A stretch of 64,000 bases of DNA from PGYR01 sp048267165 (lineage in GTDB: Bacteria; Bacteroidota; Ignavibacteria; Kapaibacteriales; UBA2268), in contig JBLWYD010000001.1 in the NCBI GenBank assembly GCA_048267165.1, forward strand, positions 124,001-188,000. The letters are read 5' to 3'. The notes under the pieces were generated by a model. It worked only from the letters and a program-made list of their open reading frames with translations, made no database searches and had not been told where the DNA came from. The first letter of the stretch is position 1, and every line of letters begins with the position of its first letter. Below, one piece after another: positions 8,043 to 15,980 of the stretch. The position numbers and the translations under genes were made by a program.

Positions 8043-9656
8043 ATGTGTATATATATGAATTCAAATAAAGAAAGTTTTTTATCAAATATAAAAAGTGATT
8101 TACCAGCAAGTATAGTAGTATTGCTAGTAGCTATACCACTATGTTTGGGTATAGCCCTTGCATCTGGGGCACCACTTTTCTCTGGAATTATTGCGGGTAT
8201 AGTAGGCGGTATAGTAGTTGGTGCTATTAGTAAATCATCATTAGGCGTAAGTGGTCCTGCTGCTGGTTTAGCAGTAATCGTATTAGTAGCTATCCAAGAG
8301 CTTGGTGCTTATGATATATTCTTGCTTGCTGTTGTGATAGCAGGTATTTTCCAAATTATCCTTGGCATACTCAAAGCAGGAGTAATAGGTTACTATTTCC
8401 CTACCTCTGTTATCAAAGGTATGCTATCGGGTATAGGTATCATTATTATATTGAAACAAATACCCCACGCTTTCGGCTATGATGCTGATTACGAAGGAGA
8501 CCTTGATTTCGTTCAACCTGATGGTCAAAACACGTTCAGCGAGTTATTCAACATGGTTAACTACATAAACGAAGGTGCGTTGATAATCGCGGCAGTATCA
8601 TTAGCGATATTAATATTATGGGATAGACCATTTATCAAAAATATAAAGTCTCTGAAATTAGTACAAGGTCCATTAGTTGCTGTGATTGTTGGTATTGTAC
8701 TTGGAATTGTATTTCAAGAAATACCCGGTTTAGCGCTTATGCCTAAACAATTAGTAAACATACCTGTTGCTGAATCGTTTAATGGTTTTATATCACAGTT
8801 TACTTTACCTAACTTTAGTCATCTAACAAACCCCGCTGTGTATTCTGTTGCTTTTACAATAGCAGTAGTAGCTAGTTTGGAAACATTACTAAGCGTAGAA
8901 GCTACTGATAAACTCGACCCTGAGAAGAGAGTAACACCGACTAATAGAGAGTTAACAGCACAGGGTGTCGGAAATATTGTTTCTGGAATGATTGGTGGAT
9001 TACCAGTAACTCAAGTTATTGTTAGAAGTTCTGCCAATATTCAATCTGGTGGAAAAACAAAAGCCTCCGCTATTATGCATGGTGCATTATTATTAGTTTG
9101 TGCTATAGCTATTCCGAACATATTAAATTTAATTCCTTTAGCGAGTCTTGCAGCTATTCTATTCGTAGTCGGATTTAAGTTAGCAAAGCCAGCTCTTTTC
9201 AAACAGATGTACGAGAAGGGGTATAGCGAATTTGCTCCATTTGTGGTAACTATTGTAGGTATAGTATTCACAGATTTACTTGTCGGAATAGGATTGGGTA
9301 TGTCAGTAGCAATTGTTCAAATATTATGGAAAAACTACAAAACTCCTTACGAAATAATCAAAGGTAATTCGGAAGGAAATCATTTGACACTAAGACTATC
9401 TGAAGAAGTTAGTTTTTTGAACAAAGCTGGAATACTACGTACATTAGATCTGATTCCTAAAAATACTAAATTAGATATTGACGCAACAAGAACAAAGTTT
9501 ATCCACCCCGATGTCATAGAGATAATGGAGGACTTTAAAGAGAATGCTAGAACAAAGAATATTTCTGTTAATGTAATTGGTTTAGGAATGGGAATGATGG
9601 AAAAAGACCCATTAGACGAGTTTAACGAATTAGTAGTAAATGGAACAAATAAATAA
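8043..9656 (+). CDS. SulP-family inorganic anion transporter with STAS domain
   Basis: A 537-residue polytopic membrane protein. The N-terminal SulP hallmark is PASIVVLLVAIPLCLGIALASGAPLFSG, with GVSGPAAGL shortly after. The conserved signature SLETLLSVEATDKLDP (about 278-293) is followed by GGLPVTQVIVRSSANIQSG. Residues from about 440 form a STAS-like cytoplasmic domain. SulP proteins transport sulfate, bicarbonate or other anions; the substrate here cannot be assigned. An ATG four codons later (8055) is an equally good start. A strong terminator follows. Confidence 0.9.
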   Translation: MCIYMNSNKESFLSNIKSDLPASIVVLLVAIPLCLGIALASGAPLFSGIIAGIVGGIVVGAISKSSLGVSGPAAGLAVIVLVAIQELGAYDIFLLAVVIAGIFQIILGILKAGVIGYYFPTSVIKGMLSGIGIIIILKQIPHAFGYDADYEGDLDFVQPDGQNTFSELFNMVNYINEGALIIAAVSLAILILWDRPFIKNIKSLKLVQGPLVAVIVGIVLGIVFQEIPGLALMPKQLVNIPVAESFNGFISQFTLPNFSHLTNPAVYSVAFTIAVVASLETLLSVEATDKLDPEKRVTPTNRELTAQGVGNIVSGMIGGLPVTQVIVRSSANIQSGGKTKASAIMHGALLLVCAIAIPNILNLIPLASLAAILFVVGFKLAKPALFKQMYEKGYSEFAPFVVTIVGIVFTDLLVGIGLGMSVAIVQILWKNYKTPYEIIKGNSEGNHLTLRLSEEVSFLNKAGILRTLDLIPKNTKLDIDATRTKFIHPDVIEIMEDFKENARTKNISVNVIGLGMGMMEKDPLDEFNELVVNGTNK

Positions 9657-9678
9657 TTGTTAACCGCTTAAATAATTC

Positions 9679-9713
9679 AAAGCCATTTTACCTCAAAGTA
9701 AAATGGCTTTTTT
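9679..9713 (+). terminator. Rho-independent terminator after the SulP gene
   Basis: A 13-bp perfect stem (AAAGCCATTTTAC/GTAAAATGGCTTT) with a 6-nt loop, followed by a T-run. Confidence 0.9.
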
Positions 9714-9742
9714 GTTTTCTAACAAATGTTTAAATTAGAGTT

Positions 9743-10033
9743 ATGAAAACATTATCTCAAATAAAAACATTATTAACTGCAAATAAGCAACTACTGTTTG
9801 AAAAATATAGAATTAAGACACTTGCTATATTTGGTTCGTATGCCCGGAATGAAGCAGACGAAAGCAGTGATTTAGATCTAATCGTTGATTTTAACGGAAC
9901 TGTTGGTATTGAATTCATTGATTTAGCCGAAGATTTAGAAAATCTAGTTGGTTTCAAAGTCGATTTAATTTCTATGAATGGTATAAAATCTAAGTATTAT
10001 GATTTCATAAATAATGAAATGATTTATGTATAA
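9743..10033 (+). CDS. MNT-type minimal nucleotidyltransferase, no HEPN partner
   Basis: A 96-residue polymerase-beta-like nucleotidyltransferase domain. The signature GSYAR (31-35) is followed by SSDLDLIVDF with the catalytic acids Asp43 and Asp45. In MntA/HepT toxin-antitoxin systems this domain AMPylates and neutralises a HEPN RNase encoded next door. Here no HEPN (DUF86) gene is adjacent: the next frame, overlapping by 8 bp, encodes a lipoprotein, and the preceding gene is a transporter behind a terminator. It may be an orphan antitoxin or a stand-alone enzyme. Confidence 0.85.
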   Translation: MKTLSQIKTLLTANKQLLFEKYRIKTLAIFGSYARNEADESSDLDLIVDFNGTVGIEFIDLAEDLENLVGFKVDLISMNGIKSKYYDFINNEMIYV

Positions 10034-10544
10034 ACTAATATGCATATTACCCATTCTTCTTTTACTTGTAAACTGTAGCGACGATTCAGTTAGTTTTAAA
10101 GATGATTCTCGAGTTAAAACAATCTATGGGATAGAAGTATTATTACAAAATGGCAGTAAGGATAGTGAAATCGGTGACATTGAGAAAAATCCATGTAAAA
10201 AAAATGGATTCGAACTAGTTGCTTATCCAAACCCATATTTTGCAACTTTTACTTTTATTCAATACACTCTAGATGAAGAAAAAGAGGTTCAAGTGTCAAT
10301 AGAAACGGCAAAAGTTTCTCAAGATTTGCAGATCCAGTTAGAAGAGAAGGGTTATGATATAAGAACCCATTCGGAATATAAAGACTATGTTTTTTATACA
10401 GAAGTTCAATCTGAAGGTTTTAATAGTGTTTTACACTTGATGTATATATTTGAGCCAGGCCCATATTTAATACGAATACTGGACAAGGATGGTAATGAGA
10501 GTTGCTTTCCGTATATTATAGTTCCGAATATTGAATTACCTTAA
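10026..10544 (+). CDS. Lipoprotein, divergent member of a three-gene family
   Basis: 172 residues with a lipoprotein signal (LLLLVNC, Cys at 17). It shares a layout with the next two genes: a KTIYGIE motif, GDIEKNPC, an AYPNP motif near residue 62, then a beta-rich region and ESCFPYIIV near the end. The PNP motif and the trailing GxYLIRI strand resemble a T9SS sorting-domain fold, but here it forms almost the whole protein and a lipobox is present. Start overlaps the nucleotidyltransferase gene by 8 bp, so translation may be coupled. Confidence 0.65.
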   Translation: MYKLICILPILLLLVNCSDDSVSFKDDSRVKTIYGIEVLLQNGSKDSEIGDIEKNPCKKNGFELVAYPNPYFATFTFIQYTLDEEKEVQVSIETAKVSQDLQIQLEEKGYDIRTHSEYKDYVFYTEVQSEGFNSVLHLMYIFEPGPYLIRILDKDGNESCFPYIIVPNIELP

Positions 10545-10593
10545 CTGTGTTTAATATTTTAACTTATTCAATTACTAATTCAAACTTAAACCA

Positions 10594-11115
10594 ATGAAAA
10601 AACTACTCTACATATTACCACTTATGCTCCTGCTACTAAGCTGTAATGAAGACCCTACACAAGTACAGAAAGACAAGCGATTCAAAACAGTTTATGGTTT
10701 AGAAAGATCCCTTGTAAACGGTCAGATTGCTGGAGTGATTGGTGACATCAGCAAAAACTCTTGCACTAATGATGAAGACTTAGGACTCTCTATATTTCCG
10801 AACCCTGCTGCCTTTACGACTACTTTTCAGTTTAATACTAATAGTAACCGTTCATACGAGTTATTCATAGAAACAGCAATCGGCAATAATCAGTTTTTGG
10901 ATAGTTTGAGCGCCTCTGGTTCACCTTCAAATTATGAATATCCTCAACATGAGAGTTATTTTAAAAAGAGCTTATACAAAGGTGAAATAAGTGCAGGTTC
11001 TAATTCCATCAGTCTTGAGCTAAACGAATTTGATGCTGGAATTTATTATATAATCTATGAGGATAGTGAAGGAAATAGCGACTGCTACCCCTTACTAATT
11101 CAACGATTCGAGTGA
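10594..11115 (+). CDS. Lipoprotein, second member of the three-gene family
   Basis: 173 residues with the lipobox LLLLSC. Shared motifs are KTVYGLE, IGDISKNSC, SIFPNPAA, FIETAIGN and SDCYPLLIQR. It is clearly closer to the third gene than to the first, which suggests two successive tandem duplications. The conserved Cys pair (KNSC and DCYP) could form a disulfide. Function unknown; probably an outer-membrane or periplasmic lipoprotein. Confidence 0.7.
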   Translation: MKKLLYILPLMLLLLSCNEDPTQVQKDKRFKTVYGLERSLVNGQIAGVIGDISKNSCTNDEDLGLSIFPNPAAFTTTFQFNTNSNRSYELFIETAIGNNQFLDSLSASGSPSNYEYPQHESYFKKSLYKGEISAGSNSISLELNEFDAGIYYIIYEDSEGNSDCYPLLIQRFE

Positions 11116-11157
11116 TAGTCAATGCTTTTAAATTTGTACATTACAGGAACCCGACCA

Positions 11158-11688
11158 ATGAAAAAACTACTATACATATTACCTATATTCCTTATACTTA
11201 TAAGCTGTTCGGATGAACCGACAAAAGCAATAGAGGAGGGGCAATCTAGAACCGTTTTCGGATTAGAAAGAACCTTTGAAAACAGTACCATAGCAGGTTT
11301 GATAGGCGACTTATCTAAAAATTATTGCACAAATATTGATTCACTCGAATTTTTCACATTCCCGAACCCGACTGCATCTGGTGTTACAATAGAGTTCAAG
11401 TCTGACAGCAGAAGAACTTATGAGATATTTTTAGAGACTGCGATAGGAGATGAAAATCTACTAGATAGTTTGGCAGCAATTAGTTATCCGACACCAATTA
11501 TTATCGCTCAACATGAAAGCTATTTCAAACAAAGTCTAATTTCTGGAAGCATAAAAGAAGGTAAGAATTCTATACACATAGACCTTAGAGATATTAGTAC
11601 TGGCGTTTACTACTTAATCTACAATGATAACAAAGGGAATAGTGACTGCTATCCTCTTGTAGTGCAACGCTACGGCAATACAAATTAG
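11158..11688 (+). CDS. Lipoprotein, third member of the three-gene family
   Basis: An ATG at 11122 is in frame, but the signal MKKLLYILPIFLILISC begins at 11158, which matches the starts of the paralogue and is preferred. Family motifs present are RTVFGLE, IGDLSKNYC, TFPNPTAS, FLETAIGD and SDCYPLVVQR. 176 residues. The stop overlaps the convergent gene by 4 bp. Function unknown. Confidence 0.7.
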   Translation: MKKLLYILPIFLILISCSDEPTKAIEEGQSRTVFGLERTFENSTIAGLIGDLSKNYCTNIDSLEFFTFPNPTASGVTIEFKSDSRRTYEIFLETAIGDENLLDSLAAISYPTPIIIAQHESYFKQSLISGSIKEGKNSIHIDLRDISTGVYYLIYNDNKGNSDCYPLVVQRYGNTN

Positions 11689-11993
11689 CCAAAGATAACG
11701 AAGAATAGTATAGTCAAAGCAACAAATATGCCTATACCAATACTCAATCCAGTTCTTATTGTCCCCTTAAGTGGGAATAGAATGAGCTTGTAAACAGCAA
11801 TCTGAATTAGGGAAATTGCACCTGCGTAAAAGATTCCTACAATCCAATTACCAATGTTAGCCATCCAATCGAAGTTGTAGTAACCCTCATCAATATAGAG
11901 TAGAGCCAAAGTCACAATAATAGCACTTATTATCATCGGAATAAATTCTTTTAATGATTCGTTGCTTTCGTTTTGGATTGCAGCAGTAGTCAT
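11685..11993 (-). CDS. Small hypothetical membrane protein, three TM segments
   Basis: 102 residues with hydrophobic segments at about 17-35, 48-70 and 82-101. The N-terminus is polar (TTAAIQNESNESLKEF). No family recognised. It converges on and overlaps the last lipoprotein gene by 4 bp. Confidence 0.6.
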   Translation of the reverse strand: MTTAAIQNESNESLKEFIPMIISAIIVTLALLYIDEGYYNFDWMANIGNWIVGIFYAGAISLIQIAVYKLILFPLKGTIRTGLSIGIGIFVALTILFFVIFG

Positions 11994-12116
11994 ATATTCA
12001 CCTCATATTTATAGAATAGATACACTTGATACGCTTAGTTGTTCATAAGAGTTTCAGTATATCTATCTGTATTTGAATTTATAGGGATTATAAAGAACTA
12101 TTTACTTGCCAATATA

Positions 12117-12440
12117 CTATTCTCTATTCTCTAACGGCTTCAATATCTTGGAATCAGTTATAAAAGTACCGAAAGGTAGCAGAGATGCAATGAGTAATAT
12201 CAAAGTCTTTTTTTTACTTATTCGGTATTGTTGGTATAGAAGAAAAGTCCAGAAAACATATGCCACGAATAGTACCCCATGTAATAGCCCAACTATGTAA
12301 TTCGGCTCTTTCATATCCATCATATATTTTAGAGGCATAGTAATACCGAATAGAGTTAGGTAACTTATACCCTCTATAACGCCAAGTACTCTTAGGGTTT
12401 TTAGGTTACTTTTTCTATTGCTCTTCTTTAAAATATTCAA
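12117..12440 (-). CDS. DUF3817-family membrane protein
   Basis: 107 residues. The pattern RVLGVIEGISYLTLFGITMP...GLLHGVLFVAYV, with a third hydrophobic segment near 78-96, is typical of DUF3817 integral membrane proteins (YdzA-like), whose function is unknown. Its start lies inside the 3' end of the upstream GT-C gene (26-bp overlap), which indicates translational coupling. Confidence 0.75.
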   Translation of the reverse strand: MNILKKSNRKSNLKTLRVLGVIEGISYLTLFGITMPLKYMMDMKEPNYIVGLLHGVLFVAYVFWTFLLYQQYRISKKKTLILLIASLLPFGTFITDSKILKPLENRE

Positions 12441-13971
12441 CGCTTATCTCCGATGGTAAATTCCTGCTAAAAAGCACAACTTGTTCTTTTAGATGTGCAG
12501 CAGGTACATTAATTGCATAAAAATAGACAGTTGCAAAATTTGGGACTTGCCTGTTATCGATAGTCCAAGAAGCAACTTTTTTCCATTCATTGGGGACGTA
12601 ATTAAAGCTATCTTCATTATAAATTATTGCAATTTTTGAATTTCTATCATAAGCTAATCTTGCAACCAAATCTTGGTCTATGTCACCATTTTTCAACTTA
12701 TAGTCAACTACTTCATAGTTTGCCAATCCCCAAACATCAATGTATTTGGCATTAGTGTAATAAGATGTAGTACCAATATCGTTTAGTACTATTTCACTAT
12801 CATTATAATATTCTTTTATAAACTCTGACATCTGGTATTGTTGATTGTATATATTCTGCATACCATACCTATAATCAAAAGTATTCGGGAAAGTACGAAG
12901 CACTATGAAAACAGCAATTATAACAAACGGAACAAACTTAGTTTTCTTAGCATTGCCGAATTTATCATATATAAATGCCAATGAAACTAATGCTAATGCA
13001 AAGAGATACGCTTCATATCGTGCAAGCCACCCTATTTTGGCAAAAGACCCATGAAGTATAAAAACAGTTAATGTAATAAACGAAAACCAATAAGAAACGT
13101 CGAATTTCTTCTCCTTGAATTTCCATATAACAGCACTAATAACTAGCAAAAGAGCAGCACCATAGTCTGGAAATTCTATCATACTCTTTACCCAACGGAA
13201 CAAGTACTTAGCGTAATATATCAAATCTGCATCACCGCTCCGAACACCTTTTATAAGCACACTATTGGGTAGAAAACTTTCGCCATTCAGAATAGAAATA
13301 TATCCGAATATTGCTAAAGGAAGTAGAGTTATAATTCCGAAGATGATTGCATTTTTGAACTGCTTTCTATAAAGTAAAATCAAACCGACAACGAAAGCAA
13401 GAAAAAGAGTTTCGTACCTAGCCATAGTAGCTAGTGATGTAACCACTGAAAGACTAACTATAAGCTTCGTATTATTATAATCATTTCCGAAGTACTTAGC
13501 AGCTCTAGTAATAGCCAATAAGATAAGCCAGATATGAAGAGTATGTTCCATAGAGAGAAAAGCAATATGGTAGAGAGGGACGATAAGTACAAATGCAAAA
13601 GCAAGTATAATATACCTGTCAGCACTGAAGTTCATAGCCCTTATGGCTTTTTCGAAAGCGAATAGGCACCCAATACTAGAGACTATATTAATAATGAATA
13701 GAGTCGATAACCCACCAAACCCCATGAAGAAGAAAAAGGATATAATCAGTGTATATAGCAGAGAAGAGCTAGATGAGTTGAAAGTATCGGCCATTGGCCC
13801 CCAACTACCATTCAAAGCTAGGTTTTTACCAATAGCAAGGTGTATATATGGGTCATCCATAGGAAAAGCGAAGTTCAGACCAGCCAATAAATAGCCCCCA
13901 TAAAACTCCATCAGATAGAGGATAATGAAGATCAGAGCTACGAATAATGTATTTTTCCTGTAGGTACTCAA
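12415..13971 (-). CDS. GT-C fold membrane glycosyltransferase-like protein
   Basis: 518 residues with about ten hydrophobic segments and a soluble C-terminal region from about residue 395. The first periplasmic loop has MDDPYIHL with paired Asp39-Asp40, the catalytic or metal-binding acids of GT-C glycosyltransferases that use lipid-phosphate sugars. It probably glycosylates a lipid or cell-surface product; donor and acceptor are unknown. Operon with the DUF3817 gene. A second GT-C enzyme lies at 32678-34366. Confidence 0.75.
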   Translation of the reverse strand: MSTYRKNTLFVALIFIILYLMEFYGGYLLAGLNFAFPMDDPYIHLAIGKNLALNGSWGPMADTFNSSSSSLLYTLIISFFFFMGFGGLSTLFIINIVSSIGCLFAFEKAIRAMNFSADRYIILAFAFVLIVPLYHIAFLSMEHTLHIWLILLAITRAAKYFGNDYNNTKLIVSLSVVTSLATMARYETLFLAFVVGLILLYRKQFKNAIIFGIITLLPLAIFGYISILNGESFLPNSVLIKGVRSGDADLIYYAKYLFRWVKSMIEFPDYGAALLLVISAVIWKFKEKKFDVSYWFSFITLTVFILHGSFAKIGWLARYEAYLFALALVSLAFIYDKFGNAKKTKFVPFVIIAVFIVLRTFPNTFDYRYGMQNIYNQQYQMSEFIKEYYNDSEIVLNDIGTTSYYTNAKYIDVWGLANYEVVDYKLKNGDIDQDLVARLAYDRNSKIAIIYNEDSFNYVPNEWKKVASWTIDNRQVPNFATVYFYAINVPAAHLKEQVVLFSRNLPSEISVEYFKEEQ

Positions 13972-14141
13972 ATGAAACTTTTTATTTTTTATAATTTATT
14001 AGTAATACAAAGATATTATTTTATTGATTTCAAGCGAATTATATATATAAAAGAAACAATCTAATAATTATACTTTGAAAATAATCGAAAACTGCATAAC
14101 TTCGTAGATAATATTATCCACATTATTACGTAAAGATAATC

Positions 14142-14513
14142 ATGCCAACACAAAGTATATTAATGGAATACTTGCCCCTAATACTCATGTTAGTGGTAGG
14201 AGCGGTGATAGGGATACAGTTTACGCTGTTTTCCGAATGGCTGGGTGCCAAAAGATTTACAAAAGAAAAACAAACAACTTACGAAAGTGGGATGATACCT
14301 TACGGTAGCGCATCCGATAGATTTTCAATCAAGTTTTATCTAACGGCCGTTAGTTTTCTAGTATTCGATATTGAGGTAGTATTCATCTACCCATGGGCGG
14401 TACAGCTACGAGAGCTAGGCATGCAAGGATTTATAGCCATGTCTATATTCCTAGTAGTGTTACTAATTGGCTTAATTTATGAGATTAAAAAAGGTGGTCT
14501 GAAATGGGACTAA
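14142..14513 (+). CDS. nuoA: NADH-quinone oxidoreductase subunit A
   Basis: A 123-residue three-TM protein of complex I. The hallmarks are YESGMIPYGSASDRFSIKFYLTAVSFLVFDIEVVFIYPWA (about 47-86), with the conserved ESG and FDxE motifs. It overlaps nuoB by 10 bp. Subunit A is part of the membrane arm next to the quinone site. Confidence 0.95.
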   Translation: MPTQSILMEYLPLILMLVVGAVIGIQFTLFSEWLGAKRFTKEKQTTYESGMIPYGSASDRFSIKFYLTAVSFLVFDIEVVFIYPWAVQLRELGMQGFIAMSIFLVVLLIGLIYEIKKGGLKWD

Positions 14514-15112
14514 GTTTTACAAAAACAGTAGAAGAAAACGGTTTCCTAACTACAAGTGTAGAAGAGCTAATCAAATGGGGACAGAAGAACGCACTATGGC
14601 CTATGCCATTGGGTATTTCTTGCTGTGCTATAGAGATGATGGCTATGGGTGCTACTAGATTCGACGTAGCTCGTTTCGGTATGGAAGTAATGCGTATGAC
14701 TCCGAGACAAGCAGACGTGCTATTAGTAGCCGGTACTGTAACTAAGAAGATGTCATGGGTAGTGAGACGTATATATGACCAAATGCCTGACCCTAAGTGG
14801 GTAATAGCTATGGGCGTATGTGCTTCTTCTGGCGGTATGTTCAGAAGCTATTCTGTATGCCAAGGGATAGATAAATTCCTTCCTGTTGATGCTTATGTAT
14901 CAGGATGTCCACCGAGACCAGAATCTGTAATCAGAGCCCTAATGTCTATCCAAGATAGAATAGATCAGAAATACAGACCTGCAATCGCTAATTTGGGCAA
15001 ATCAATCACTGATACTCCTAGACAAGATTTCTTCGATTCGAAGTTCGCTGGTGTTAAAGGACTATACTCACTTGATGAGAAACAAGCTCCGCGCGAACAA
15101 ACTCAGAAATAG
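14504..15112 (+). CDS. nuoB: NADH-quinone oxidoreductase subunit B
   Basis: 202 residues. It carries the four ligands of the terminal [4Fe-4S] cluster N2: Cys40-Cys41 in SCCAIEMMA, Cys106 in GVCASSGG and Cys135 in SGCPPRPE. This subunit passes electrons to quinone. A terminator follows 24 bp after the stop, so nuoC-N are not in this operon and must lie elsewhere. The C-terminal ~45 residues beyond the conserved core are polar. Confidence 0.96.
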   Translation: MGLSFTKTVEENGFLTTSVEELIKWGQKNALWPMPLGISCCAIEMMAMGATRFDVARFGMEVMRMTPRQADVLLVAGTVTKKMSWVVRRIYDQMPDPKWVIAMGVCASSGGMFRSYSVCQGIDKFLPVDAYVSGCPPRPESVIRALMSIQDRIDQKYRPAIANLGKSITDTPRQDFFDSKFAGVKGLYSLDEKQAPREQTQK

Positions 15113-15136
15113 TACGAAAAAAGAAAAAAACAACGA

Positions 15137-15166
15137 AAGCTCGCTTAATATAAGTGGGCTTTTTTT
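15137..15166 (+). terminator. Rho-independent terminator after nuoAB
   Basis: An 11-bp stem (AAGCTCGCTTA/TAAGTGGGCTT, two G-T pairs), 3-nt loop, followed by a run of T. Confidence 0.88.
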
Positions 15167-15271
15167 GTATTAAGCTATTTAGAGCCGTAATGCTTACTTC
15201 TAATTCTAATAAAGCATTGAGTACCTCTGCTTATGGAAGTCTATTCAGTGAATCTAGGGTTATAAAATTCT

Positions 15272-15313
15272 AAAAAAAAATCCAGCTATAAAGTATAACT
15301 TTACAACTGGATT
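15272..15313 (-). terminator. Terminator for the lipoprotein gene at 15339
   Basis: On the minus strand, AATCCAG pairs with CTGGATT outside a second stem (TGTAAAG/CTTTATA), followed by a long T-run. It lies 25 bp downstream of the stop. Confidence 0.85.
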
Positions 15314-15338
15314 AATACTATAATCTTTATTAATTATC

Positions 15339-15863
15339 TTAGTTTTCTACGTCAGGTTGAACTGCCCAGAAAAAGCCATCAGTTACCACTATTTCCGATT
15401 TATCATCAGCCACAAAAGTACCACTGAAATAACCCTTCACTTTCCCAGTATAAGTATAATTTTCACCCAACTGACCTACTTCAGTTAATGTGATTTTAGC
15501 TGTACCGCGTTCATTATCGGCATAGTACAATTTTGAACCGTGTTTAAACTGTACATTGTATCTTCTGAAAAGATTATCGCCTACTGTGTTCTCATAAGTA
15601 CCAGTTGCGTTCGGTAGTGTACGCAGTTGTATTCCAGTCGAGTTAGGTGCGACTATCATCATATAGTCACGAACTGGGTCATGTGACCTTACTTTACATT
15701 CGGTAAATGTAAAAGGAGACCCACCTACTTTATATTGCATCCCTTCTTTTGTAAAAGGGTTATTGCTGTTACCACCATCAGTAGGGTTAGTTGACTCATC
15801 GTCACTACACCCAGCTAAAATCAGCATAAATAGTAAAATCGAAATGCCTAATACTTTTTTCAT
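15339..15863 (-). CDS. Hypothetical lipoprotein
   Basis: 174 residues with the lipobox LILAGC (Cys19), then an SDDESTNPTDGGNSNN linker typical of surface or periplasmic lipoproteins in this phylum. The rest is beta-rich (YTGKVKGYFSGTFV near the end) and resembles small DUF6252-type lipoproteins, but this is not certain. GGAG lies 5 nt before the ATG, fixing the start. Single-gene transcript with its own terminator. Confidence 0.7.
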   Translation of the reverse strand: MKKVLGISILLFMLILAGCSDDESTNPTDGGNSNNPFTKEGMQYKVGGSPFTFTECKVRSHDPVRDYMMIVAPNSTGIQLRTLPNATGTYENTVGDNLFRRYNVQFKHGSKLYYADNERGTAKITLTEVGQLGENYTYTGKVKGYFSGTFVADDKSEIVVTDGFFWAVQPDVEN

Positions 15864-15920
15864 AAAATCTCCATTAATATGATGACTAAAATATATTTGC
15901 TAAAATACTATTATAAAACA

Positions 15921-15950
15921 TAAAAACCCAACTAAAAATTTAGCTGGGTT
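15921..15950 (-). terminator. Terminator for the gene at 15981
   Basis: An inverted repeat (AACCCA-CTAAA / TTTAG-TGGGTT with one mismatch) is followed on the minus strand by T-rich sequence, 30 bp after the stop codon. Confidence 0.75.
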
Positions 15951-15980
15951 CTTTAAAAATCACATTAGAATAAAACCAAC

